From contig NW_014012715.1 of NCBI RefSeq assembly GCF_000611645.1, positions 1-18,720 on the forward strand: a DNA stretch of 18,720 nucleotides, given 5' to 3'. Positions 9,753-18,645 of the stretch are shown here, piece after piece. The position numbers and the translations under genes were made by a program. The notes under the pieces are model-generated. The model did no database searches. It saw only the letters and a list, made by a program, of their open reading frames with translations, and was not told the origin of the DNA. Origin of the DNA: Monoraphidium neglectum (lineage: Eukaryota; Chlorophyta; Chlorophyceae; Sphaeropleales; Selenastraceae). Every line of letters begins with the position of its first letter. Within the stretch, counting starts at the first letter, position 1.

Positions 9753-12700
9753 ATGGGTAAGGGCAGCATGGGTAAGGGCAGCCACAGCTCCGAGGGCCAT
9801 ACGACGGCACAGCAGATGCAAACGCAGCAACAGCAGCAGCTCGTGCCCCCACCGGCGGGTGGGGCGCCGGACGAGCTGCTGTCGCTCCCCAAATACCGCG
9901 CTTTCCAGGCGCCAGACTTCAATGCTGCCGAGTTTACCAGCAGTGTGCTGGCGACGTCGCGCACGAGTGCGCACGCTCAGGCGGAGGAGCTGCGCCAGGG
10001 CGTGCGGCAGCTCGATGCAGCGCTTGCAGCTGCGGTGGTGTCGCGTCACAGCGAGCTGCTGGGCCATGCGCGGCGCCTCTTGGACGCGGATGCGGGCGCA
10101 CAGGAGGTGGTGCTGTCGGTGGGCTCGCTGCAGGCTGCGGTGCGGCGCGTGCGCGCAGAGGTGGAGGGTCCCTACGTCGCGGTACTCCTCCAAACACGCC
10201 AGCTGCGCTCGCTGCACGCCACCATCGAGCTGCTGCGCGCCCTCCTGCTGCGCCTCAAGCTCACCTCCAAGCTGCGGCAACAGCTGGACGCGCCGCCTGG
10301 CCAGCTGGATTTGGCCAAGGCTGCCAAGCTGCTGGCAGACGTCGCGGCAGCCCCAGGCGGAGAGCAGCTAGACAGCGTGGCGCTGGCAGCAGCGGATGCG
10401 CCGTTCTTAGAGCAGGCGGGCACGAGCATTCGGGATCAGGCGCAGGTGGGAACGCGTTGCGTGCCGTGGCGCGGCCGGCTGGCAGGGCGACGGGGGTTGT
10501 CCAGGTCTTGGATCTTGCCAGCTCGTCCGCCCAACCCACAGGAGAGCCACCAACCTGAGCGTCAGCCTTGAACCTTACAAAGCTGGGACCTGCTTTGTTG
10601 TGCGTACTGCCACGCCTGATCTGTGCCAACCCGCTCTCCCCCACGTCCCGCCAGGCGGCCCTGAGTGACGGCATGGAGGCCATGAGCCAGGCCAAGGTGG
10701 GGGCGGCCCTGCAGGTGTTCTTCAACCTGGGGGAGCTGCGGCCGGCGGTGGACAGCGTCATCAGCCGCGCGGTGCACGAGCTGGACAAGGCGGCGCGCAC
10801 GGCTCTGGACAGCAGGCACCTCAGCCTCAGCTTAGGGGCCACAGCAGGAGGCGGCGGCGGCCCAGGCGGCGCGCGGGGCGTGGCATTGCCGCAGCCGGGT
10901 GCGGTGGGCAGCTGGCAGGAGAAGCTTTGGCAGGGGCTGCGCACAGTGTTTGATACGCTGGTGGCGGGCGGCGTGGCGGTGTGGCACTTGCAGCGCGTTG
11001 CAGCAAAGAAGCGCGATCCCCTCAGCCATGTCCTCTTCCTTGATGAATTGGTGGCTGGCGAGGCCGGCGGTGCTGTTGCGCAGCTGCCGAGTGCCAAGTA
11101 CTGGTGCGCAGCGATGCGGGCACAGCTGGGGCAACGGCTTCAGTGCTGGTCTCCTTTTGGCTGTCGCCTTTTTACATTCAAAAGCAGCCCAGGCTGACCT
11201 GTCTTGATAGCCGTGAGAGGGTGGGGGTTGCAGATGTGTTGTGGACACTGTGCATATAACTTTGCTGAGCTCTGAGGGCCCACATGCGAGCTAGGGTCGT
11301 TGCTTGCATGCCTGAAGTCAACCTCATTCCCCGCGCTTTCGTGCCGTAAACGCCAGGTACGAAGCGCTGCGTGTCCTGAGCGATGCTCTCGGCGCGGCTG
11401 CCAAGCCCTCCAAGGGTGGATTTGTGCGCGAGGCGCTGGCAGGTGGTTACCCAAAGCTGGTGGCAGCACTTGAGGCAGCATTTGGGCGCCTGCAGCAGGA
11501 CACACGCGTGCGTGGCGTGCCGCCAGCGGTGGCGCCTGAACAGCTGCAGTCCCTGCTGGCGGTTGCCGCGCCGTTTCGCGACGTCTACCTGGCGGCGGCC
11601 CTGGGGCGGCTGCAGGATGTGGTGGGCGGCGCCTACCCCGGCGGTGGGCGCGCGCTGGCCTCGCCTGCCGACGTGCAGAAGGTGATCGCCGCGATGCACG
11701 GCGAGCTGCGTGGTGCAGGCAGCAGCCCGCAGCTGGCCGGCCAAGTGGCAGGGGTCGTAGGGAAGGCGCTGCAGCAGCTGGCGCAACGAGCAGAGTACAT
11801 GGCAGCGGCAGGCCCTGAGCTGCGGACGGTGGCGCTGGCACCTGGAGGCGGCGGGGCGTCGGCGGCGCAGCAGCGCAACATCGCGCTCGCCTCACAGCTA
11901 CAGGAGGTGCACAGGTGTGTATCCATGCTGTTTCATGGTTGCGCGCACAGCACGGTGACGCTGGCCTTGTCCCACTGTGCTATCAGCTTCGCCGTGGTCC
12001 TGCCACCCTGGACTTGATGGTTAAGACACACATGCACCTGTGCTGCGTTGCCCAAAGCTGAGCTTCTTGCTGACATCCCACTCAAATGTTTGCCTGCGAT
12101 GCCAACGCTTGTGTCCGCTGCGGCAGGTCTCTCATTACACTGCTGCCCCGCTTGCCAGCCCCCGTCACGGCTGCGCTGGATGCTCCGTTGGTGGCGCTGC
12201 ATGTGGCGGCCCTGGACGCAGTGTCGCCCATATTCCGCGCCCTGGTGGAGGCCATGGAGGCCAAGCTGGGCGGGATGCACGCACTCCACCAGGCGCACCG
12301 CGACCGCGGCGGTGATGGCGTTGAGGGCGGCATGATGGACACCAGTGGATTCGTTGCAGATGTTGCTGCCAGCCTCGGCTTCTTCAGGTGTTGGCGGAAT
12401 TCAATCGACGACAGTCGAGCGGATGAAGTATAGTGCCATCCTGTTGGGCGCTGCTGACTGGGGGCACGCGGGCACTTGGGCTCCGGCAACTGCATGCATC
12501 CTGCCCTGACGGTGCACCACATGCACACCGCACACTGGCAATGCTGCATTGCTAGTGGCATGCTTTTGCCATGGCTGGTCTCCTGCTTGCGTCCGCTCCT
12601 GTGCACACACCCTCCACCTGTTCTTGGCCCCCTACCCGCCAGGTCGGAGTACTTGATGCGCTTCGCGCCGCCGCCCGTGCCGACGCCCTCCGCACCGTCT

Positions 12701-13410
12701 GCCACGGCGCAGCTGTGCGAGCGCAGCGCGGGGCGCCTGCTAGCGTACTTTGTGCGCCACGCGGCGCTGCTGCGGCCGCTCTCCCCCGCCGCCAAGCTGC
12801 AGCTGGCAAAGGACCTGGCGGAGCTGCAGGCTGGGGTGGGCCAGAGCCTGTGGCCCCTGGAGGCCCTGGGCCCGGCGGTGCGCGGCCTGCGCAGCTTCCG
12901 TGCGCTCCTCTTTGTGGAGGACGCCGCGCTTGATCCCAGTGCGCCCCCGCTCAGGGATTTGCCCGCGAGTGTGGTGCTGCACCACCTGTTTTCCAGGTGA
13001 GTTCGCCTCTGAGTTGTGCAGCTGGTATTAACGAATCAACCTCCTACGGCTGCTGCATATTGGGGCATGTATCATGGTGCCATCCACCTCAAGCGCGATC
13101 GCTCCACCCCAAGCAGTGTTCGCACGCTCAGCTTGAGGCCCTCATCCCACTGTTTGCACGCTGCAGGCTTCCCACTTCTATCCAGGCGCCGCACGAGCGC
13201 TCATCGCTGTCACCGGCGCAGTACTCGAGGTGGCTGGACCAGCACAGTGCGGCCGACGTTGCACGTGGGGTGCTGGCCGCACTAGACGCCGCGAAAGCTG
13301 CTGCTGCGCAGGTCGCTGACCCAGGCCAACGGGCCGTGCTGCAGGTGATGAGCCAGCTCTGTGCATCTGCCAGCGCTGCGCCGCAAGGCGGCGACGCTGC
13401 AGCGGTGTGA
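9753..13410 (+). CDS. COG5: COG5, conserved oligomeric Golgi complex subunit 5 (6 exons)
   Basis: Subunit of the eight-part COG tethering complex, which guides retrograde vesicles within the Golgi and so affects glycosylation. Exons: 9753-10445, 10655-11103, 11357-11914, 12127-12387, 12643-12996, 13167-13410. Phases agree and give 852 aa, close to plant and animal COG5 (about 830-840). Conserved blocks in order: EFTSSVLATSRTSAHAQAEE (60-79) opening the N-terminal helical region, ELLGHARRLL, VGAALQVFFNLGEL (246-259), VAVWHLQRVAAKKRDPLSHV (338-357), GYPKLV, LGRLQDVV, LQQLAQRAEY, LLAYFVRHAALLRPL (686-700), SVVLHHLF and LSPAQYSRWLD. These follow plant COG5 as I remember it. The donor at 11104 was preferred over 11143 because it gives KYWYEALRVL, matching the plant KFWEALV block. 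The N-terminus (1-40) is Gly/Ser/Gln-rich and poorly conserved; M6 is an alternative start. Exon 2 carries a Gly-rich insert (about 292-306). Confidence 0.96.
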
Positions 13411-13742
13411 GCGAGGCAGATGCCGTCGATGCTCGTCCGTGTTTCGTCCTGGCCGCAGCACCAACCGCTTTTTCGGCGCCTCACAGTGCGTTGCTCAGGT
13501 CACAAGCCAATTGAATGCATCCTGCTGCACGCACCTCAAAACCCCTGCCGTGCACGCTCTATCCGGGTGGAGTCTCCATGCAATCCGCCATTTCACCTGC
13601 TCCGCAGACCCCTCTTGCTGCACATCGACCCCCTCTTGCTTTGCCATGTCGCACGTCCGTGCCTGCCACTGGTGTTTCTGCTGATACCATTATTTATCTT
13701 GCGTCAATGAGCAACTCTGTTCAGCAATCGCTCTTACACGTA

Positions 13743-13747
13743 TGTAA
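13743..13747 (+). terminator. TGTAA polyadenylation signal of COG5
   Basis: Plus-strand TGTAA 333 nt past the COG5 stop. It is the first copy I see downstream. This implies a transcript end near 13760, just before the next possible plus-strand gene. Confidence 0.55.
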
Positions 13748-13928
13748 GTCTTACCGTACAGTAGCTGGCTGTATTCAGCTGTCTGCACTCCGTTCGCTGT
13801 TTGGCGTCGCGGCTGCTCCTCGATCCTTACATACTGAAGTGTCGTCATATAAGCAGCGCAGGCAGCGTGAACGAGCCCCGCCGCCGAACTGCCGCTCTGG
13901 GGACCACCACATCTGAGCTCCCTTTGAG

Positions 13929-14318
13929 ATGCAGGGCACAAGCACGTGTCCCAGTGGCATGGGCGGCCTGCTACCCAAAGACGCATGGCTGCGCGCTTAT
14001 TGTCTTTCCATGGGCTTCCCGCCGCTGCCGGCAGCTATGTGCCATGGACGCTCATGCAGCATCGAGCTGGACTGCGGCAGCACAGCAGAGGGCGAGGTGG
14101 CGCAGTGGAGTGTGCTGGACAGGCAGGCCTTTAAGCGGCGCGCAGAGCTCAGAGCACAGGCTGTGAAGTGCCCTGAATTGGCCACCTGCATCTTCATGGA
14201 GCGTGTGGGCGCGGAAAGCAAGCAGGCACCTGAAGTCACGGGCGGTGCAGTCGCAACGGTTGCAGACCAAGTGGGGCCAGGGCGCGCTCCAAGAGCAGTA
14301 CTTGAGCAGGTTGCATGA
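13929..14318 (+). CDS. Unrecognised 129-aa ORF, hypothetical protein
   Basis: Intronless ORF beginning MQGTSTCPSGMGG and ending VLEQVA, with an in-frame stop just upstream (13914-13916), so the ATG at 13929 is the first start. I do not recognise a domain. The first 100 residues have plausible codon use (GAG, CTG, GGC, GTG, AAG dominate) and mixed composition. Five of its cysteines are in a loose cluster (residues 7-50), including MCHGRSCSIELDCG, and a charged segment follows (RQAFKRRAELRAQ). No signal peptide or membrane helix is evident. It lies between the COG5 3' end and a convergent minus-strand gene. No plus-strand TGTAA follows before that gene's stop, which weakens the call. It could also be an exon of a larger gene or chance ORF. 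Confidence 0.35.
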   Translation: MQGTSTCPSGMGGLLPKDAWLRAYCLSMGFPPLPAAMCHGRSCSIELDCGSTAEGEVAQWSVLDRQAFKRRAELRAQAVKCPELATCIFMERVGAESKQAPEVTGGAVATVADQVGPGRAPRAVLEQVA

Positions 14319-14463
14319 AGGCGCAAAGCGGCACTCATGAATTTCGCTGCATTGCTCTTATCTGTATAGAACTTGCGCGAACACATATACCCGTGAAATG
14401 GAACTATGTGTGCCTTGTGCACACCACTGGCAAGCAACGGTATGCGCAGGAGAGCAGCCTGTG

Positions 14464-14468
14464 TTACA
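14464..14468 (-). terminator. TGTAA polyadenylation signal of the W-G repeat gene
   Basis: TTACA on the plus strand reads TGTAA on the minus strand, 55 nt past the minus-strand stop at 14523. The spacing supports the 14523-16403 gene being transcribed on the minus strand. Confidence 0.55.
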
Positions 14469-14522
14469 CAAGGTGTACAAACAACCACAACCGCACAAGT
14501 GAGTAACACACACCTTCTTGTT

Positions 14523-16403
14523 CTAGCGTGTCCCTGTCGCGCGGAGCTTTGTGTTTGCTGCCTGGGGCGAGCGCGCCATGGTGCCGCCCCCCTTCCGAGT
14601 AATGGCTGCTATTTTTGAGATGGTGTCGAGGCTCATACCTCGCTCCTGCGCGAGTCCGCCACGCGGCACAAAGCGGGACGAGCGGTTGGGACTCCAGCTC
14701 AGAAGGCCGGCACCGCTAGCCTGCCGCTCGCCCGGGACGGTTTGCGGGGCCTTTCGGCGTGATGGGGCCGCCGCATCATTCCAAGCGTGCTGCCACCTCC
14801 CAGAATCGCCGTCGTCGCAGCTGCCGCCGCCGCTCGCCTTGCTGAGGTTCTTGAAGGTGAGGAGAGAGTACACGTCCACGGCAGTTGGGCGCACCAGTTG
14901 AGGTGCGTTGTGCTTGCCTTTAGACTCGCTGTTTGGGGGCTTGGTACCTGGCGGAAGCGGATCCTCCTGGCGCAGGGAGTGCGACGCGTTGACCACACCC
15001 TTGATTTCCACGGGGTCGGGCAACTGCCGCTTGCCAATCCGCGGCATGTCTGACCAGCAGCCGTCAGCTGGCGGGCCGTTTCTGAAAGTCGCGCCCCACA
15101 GGTGGGCCTCCGCTGCCGGTGCCTCGCCCTCCGTGCTGCGCTTGCCCGTGTGTGGAGAAATGGCTGCATTTCCAACCCAAGCGTCAGTCTCCAGTTGCGC
15201 TGAGCCCTCCCACGCGGCAGGCGCCCTGTCAGGCTGAAGCACGCCGTACAGTCCGCGGCGGCTGTGCTGCGCGCAAGTGGCTGGTGCCCGACCCCGCCCG
15301 CGCGCCGGGTCGATCCCAACGCATCCCAACCACGAGTCGTCCTCAGGCTTGCCTAGGAGGTTGAGAGGAGGGGACCAACGGCGTAAGTGGTGCCAAACAT
15401 CAGTGGCCGGATCGCAACAGGTGTGTGTGCGAGGCGCCCTGCTTTCTCTTGTTAGAGGCGGTACCCTGCAAGGTAACCAGCAGCAAATCGTGCGTTGCTT
15501 CATGCAGGCAAGAGGCATCATCATGACGCACCTGCTGTTATTATCGACTCACCGGGTGACGCCAGGCTGAGGACCTCCGCCAGCCCCTTGCGCCCCTTGG
15601 GGTCCTGCGGTGCCGTGACCGACCGACGCCCCTTGGTGGGATCGATCAGCTGGTTGCCCAGCCACGAGTCGGTGCCGCCTGCCTCTGTGCCTGACAGCGT
15701 TCCAAATAGCGAGCTGCGGCCATCCTTGGCCATAGGCGCGGCTGCTGCCGCCCTTCCTGGCCGCTCCTGCTGCCTGGCGCTGCGGTGGGGCACTCCTGCC
15801 AGGCCGTCCTGCTTCAGCAGGCTTGTGTCGCCCCAGCCGTGCCAAGCCGAGCGCTGCTGGCTGCCGTCCTGAGAGTCTGCGACTTGCACCGAAGACGGGG
15901 AGTTGGTGTGGCACCACTGGACTGCCAGCCTGCTTTGTTGCTGTTGTCAAATCTGTGCTGACATGTGGACCGTGTCAACCGAGAAAACAAGTGCAACAGA
16001 GGTCTCAAGCCCACATGCACAGGTAACATTTGCTCACTTGTCTGGTGTTGTTCTTCGCCGCTTGCAAAGAGGGGGTGCCGCGTTTCCGCAAGCGGACACA
16101 TGCTGGGCACCGAGCGAGCAAAGCTGAGGAGGCATGCATGGGTGGTGTGTGTGGTGTGAGAGCGGCCTGTCAGCGTTGCAACTCAACGGCATGAAAGTGA
16201 TGGCGTTCAATGTTGCCAGTGCCGCTTCGAATTTCGTGCCACCCTCTCATTCTCCTGCGCACTCACCGCTGCTCCACCACCGCCCCCTTGTCATTCACGC
16301 TTGAATAGCTGGCTGAACCCCACGAGGACCTGTACGAACGGCAGAGTTCTCCCCATGACGCCGGCTGGGGCTCCGCTGTCACTTGCCCATTTGCATGCGG
16401 CAT
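14523..16403 (-). CDS. Unrecognised protein with D-S/A-W-L/V-G repeats (at least 3 exons)
   Basis: Not assigned to a family. The last two exons are well supported: 15352-14523 (276 codons with stop) and one ending at 15553. They join through GTGAGT...TAG into SPGKPEDDSWLG. An upstream exon 16403-16267, with a consensus GTGAGT donor and an ATG at 16403, can join at 15929 to give a 447-aa protein. That acceptor lacks a clear pyrimidine tract, and 15868 is an alternative. The protein is disordered-looking but has a divergent repeat of about 45 residues: TDSWLGN, DDSWLGC, TDAWVGN and DGCWSD, with W near 135, 179, 230 and 271. Each is followed after 8-12 residues by a G-K/R-R or similar basic motif (DPTKGRR, DPARGRG, SPHTGKR, PRIGKR). 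Near the C-terminus are VDVYSLLTFKNLSKAS and a basic Ser-rich tail. There is no membrane helix. The repeat style resembles microtubule- or scaffold-binding linear motifs, but that is only a guess. Confidence 0.65.
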
Positions 16404-17390
16404 CTGATCCTGCGCGATGCTGGCTCTGCTGCTGCGGCGTAGACTGCTGCTCTCGCTGCTGCTGTTGCTGCTGCCGTTGCTGTGGCAGCGGCCCAAGCGC
16501 TGCACTTGTGGCTGAGTTGTATGTTACCAGGCAGCCTGAAATAGCTTGTACTTGGACAGCAACCTTGCCATATTCTAGAACTCGTCCGTTGTGCAGACGG
16601 GGACCCACAGGCGCGCACAGCGCAGCCGCAGCTCAGCAGCGTCGGGAAAGCGCAGCATGGCTAAATGTGCACAAACACCGAGCCCAGTCTACACCGCTGC
16701 GTATGACTGCAAGAGAAGTGCTTTCAAAGAAACATTTGAATAGCATGTGCCGAGAGCTCCTGAGAGGTCAAACGCGAGCGGAGCATTTTTTTGGCTGTGC
16801 GGCAAGCTGAAACCGACCCTGTAATGTGATTTTGAATTACACAATGAAAAATTAATCAACGTTTTTTGCGATGACGCGTTGCGATGGCGGACGCGCCCGC
16901 CGGCAGCTGGTGCTTGCCACGTGTGTGCGCTGCTGCCAAGTGTGTGTGCTGCTTCTCGAGGTGTGCTCGTCACCATCCCCTGCGCCAGCTCTGCGCTGAG
17001 AGCGCCTTGCAGCCGTTGGCACGTGCTTGGGTGTGTACCAATGAACCGAATGGTCAAGTTGGACCAGAACATTGCAAATGGGCGCATATGGGTCACCTCT
17101 TGCTCAACCACTTGCTGATGAACCCGGCGTTGTTGGGCGCATCGCACCTGGAGTGGTGCGTGGTTGCGCTTAGTTGGCCGGCAGCCAAGGAGGGCGCCCC
17201 AGGCGCCCTTGTGGTAGCCTGTGTGGCGGGAGTGCACAACACAATAAATATGGCCCGGCCCCAATGTCGTGTGTGTGTGCACCAGCAGTAGTTGGGAATA
17301 ACATGACAGTTGCTTGCCTGCGACGACGCTCTTGCAAACAGGGGCGAGGAGCTCAGGAGGGCGACCAACCACAAATTACACCTGGGTTGA
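16404..17390. other. Gene-poor stretch upstream of the W-G repeat gene
   Basis: This 987-bp stretch probably includes the promoter and 5' UTR of the minus-strand W-G repeat gene at its lower end. Overlapping ORFs occur on both strands (for example minus 17372-16689 and plus 16301-16810), but none has coherent domain content. Around 16790-16870 it is locally A/T-rich, which suggests spacer DNA. A plus-strand TGTAA at 16820-16824 has no convincing gene in front of it. Confidence 0.5.
16884..17291 (+). CDS. Doubtful 135-aa ORF, possible degraded retroelement segment
   Basis: ORF beginning MADAPAGSW in a fair initiation context (GCGATGGCG) and ending CRVCVHQQ. It is Cys/Leu/Ala-rich. The middle (HMGHLLLNHLLMN) vaguely recalls the Leu-rich region before the RT C-terminal knuckle in algal L1-like elements. 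It lies about 100 bp upstream, on the same strand, of a clearer remnant of such an element. I cannot show homology; it may be chance ORF. Confidence 0.15.
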   Translation: MADAPAGSWCLPRVCAAAKCVCCFSRCARHHPLRQLCAESALQPLARAWVCTNEPNGQVGPEHCKWAHMGHLLLNHLLMNPALLGASHLEWCVVALSWPAAKEGAPGALVVACVAGVHNTINMARPQCRVCVHQQ

Positions 17391-17409
17391 ATCACAAATT
17401 ACACCTGGG
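17370..17409. repeat. Tandem duplication with a 23-bp period
   Basis: CACAAATTACACCTGGG occurs at 17370-17386 and again at 17393-17409, identical over 17 bp, period 23. Each unit contains TTACA, so the minus strand carries two TGTAA pentamers (17376-17380 and 17399-17403). It lies at the apparent 5' edge of the retrotransposon remnant. Confidence 0.9.
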
Positions 17410-17819
17410 ATGGTGCAACCAAACCCCCCCATATCGGAGGCTGGGCCAACCAGTTCAAATACATGCACCCAATTTCTTTCGCACACATCACTTGCCTCTT
17501 GCTGGTCCCATGGGCCACGCTGCGCTCGGTGCTGTACCAAACGGGCACCCCCCACACTGGCAAAGCGGCACACTGGTTTAAGCACCGCCCAAACAACCTG
17601 TGCATGGCTGGCTGCGGCCAGCCGGACGGCATCCATCACGCCGTGAGCGCATGCCCCCCTGCACCGACGCGCATCACACCAAACGTCACCGCTGCACGAA
17701 TGCTGGCACCAGCCGTCAAACACAGCGTTGCAGAATTGAAACTGCACTCAGCAGATGTTGGCAGCACGGCCGACTGCACAACAGCCGGGTTGCCCCCCAA
17801 TCTCCCCCGCATTGCTTGA
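17391..17819 (+). mobile_element. 5'-truncated non-LTR (L1-like) retrotransposon remnant, RT C-terminal end
   Basis: Open from 17391 to a TGA at 17817-17819 in one frame; an ATG occurs at 17463. The segment RSVLYQTGTPHTGKAAHWFK, then CMAGCGQPDGIHHAVSAC, follows the C-terminal layout of reverse transcriptases from green-algal L1-like elements. That layout is an R-T-G-T-L-Y-N-A-K-like strand, an F-K, then a C-x2/3-C...H...C knuckle around the phrase QPDSxxH. Downstream, TAARMLAPAV and LHSADVGS fit the usual R-H-N-x-A-x-R-xx-L and D-V-G-S blocks. No endonuclease or polymerase motifs (such as the YADD box) occur upstream, so this is a 5'-truncated dead copy. The assignment rests on remembered pattern. 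Outer limits, the 3' tail and target-site duplications are not resolved. Confidence 0.6.
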
Positions 17820-18116
17820 CCGCAATGGCTGCCTGTAGGCACCTCTGACGCAGACAGAGCCAGGCTCGGGGCCCCAAAACCCGATACAGTCATGTTGGTG
17901 GGAGGTTGCTGGTGATGAGGGCGTAGAGGGAATGACGACGACCTCCACCCTGCCAAGCAGGCTGTCCACCACACCACGTGGCACCTGGGCAGTCCTGAGC
18001 ACAGCTCCAGCTGCCCTGAGGGAGATGAGCTCGCATTTGGGTGTGTTGGGGCTGATCATGCCTTTAATGTAGTTGGGCAGGTTAGGGTATGTGGGTTCAC
18101 CCCCTTGGAGGCATGC

Positions 18117-18645
18117 TGACGTCACAATTTCACACCCACGTGACCAGGAGTCACTAGTGACACCGCACAAGTGACACCATGATGAGTCAAGTCGGTTACA
18201 CCCTTGTACCTTGGCACCTTATGTTGTGCTGTGGCACCAGCTGGCACCAGCCAGCCTCTATCTTGGGGCCAGACAGCTGTAGTGACCCTTCAGTCATGGG
18301 TGACTGGTGGTGACATCATCATGTGATGACTCATCACTCACCATGACGTCATGCCAAGAAAGAGTGAGATGCGTCTGGCAGCTCCATGCTCAGTCCTTGC
18401 TGCAGCACAGAGCTGTAGTAACCAGCCACCTTGCACTGCCCATTTGGTCACTGCAGCCACCCTGATGACGTCATCATAACTCCTGGTGACTGTGAACACA
18501 CCCCAGTGACCCACCACGTGGTGTCACCAGCTGGGCACCCACCTCTTGGCTGCTGACTGCCTTGGCACTTGCTGCTGACTGCCTTGGCTGCTGCTGCCCA
18601 CCTTGCACTGCCCACTTGGTCACTGCAGCCACCCTGATGACGTCA
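18117..18645. repeat. Four dispersed copies of the palindrome TGACGTCA
   Basis: Exact TGACGTCA occurs at 18117-18124, 18344-18351, 18466-18473 and 18638-18645. The third copy lies in a longer palindrome, TGATGACGTCATCA (18463-18476). Related half-sites (GTGAC, GTCAC, TGATGAC) fill the interval. In random sequence an exact 8-mer is expected about once per 65 kb. Two copies share a duplicated unit, so not all are independent. Confidence 0.9.
18427..18645. repeat. 47-bp direct repeat (18427-18473 and 18599-18645)
   Basis: Two copies spaced 172 bp start to start, with a single mismatch (CATTTGG against CACTTGG), each ending in TGACGTCA. Between them GCTGCTGACTGCCTTGG is duplicated at 18549-18565 and 18571-18587 (period 22). 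This suggests a decayed larger tandem array that continues towards the window end. Confidence 0.9.

Noticed and set aside
10261..11097. 278-codon minus-strand ORF
   Set aside because: Antisense of COG5 exons 1-2. Composition mirrors the sense codons.
11140..11895. 251-codon minus-strand ORF
   Set aside because: Antisense of COG5 exon 3 and intron 2; Ala/Arg/Pro-rich shadow with no domain.
12082..12795. 237-codon minus-strand ORF
   Set aside because: Antisense across COG5 exons 4-5 and the intron between; no recognisable content.
16301..16810. 169-codon plus-strand ORF with a Cys run and a TGTAA 10 nt after its stop
   Set aside because: The Cys run is simply the antisense of a CAG-type repeat, and it overlaps the proposed first exon of the minus-strand W-G repeat gene. 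The TGTAA is probably coincidental.
16689..17372. 227-codon minus-strand ORF
   Set aside because: No domain, mixed composition. It crosses A/T-rich spacer sequence and ends without a nearby TGTAA. It may be chance.
17748..18170. 140-codon minus-strand ORF containing PRGVVDSLLGRVEVVVIP
   Set aside because: It overlaps the retroelement remnant antisense and sits in repeat-rich spacer. I recognise no family. It is the spacer ORF most worth a database search.
18427..18645. Possible CRISPR-like array from the 47-bp direct repeat
   Set aside because: Only two copies, unequal internal repeats, eukaryotic context and no cas-like gene. It is an ordinary decayed repeat.
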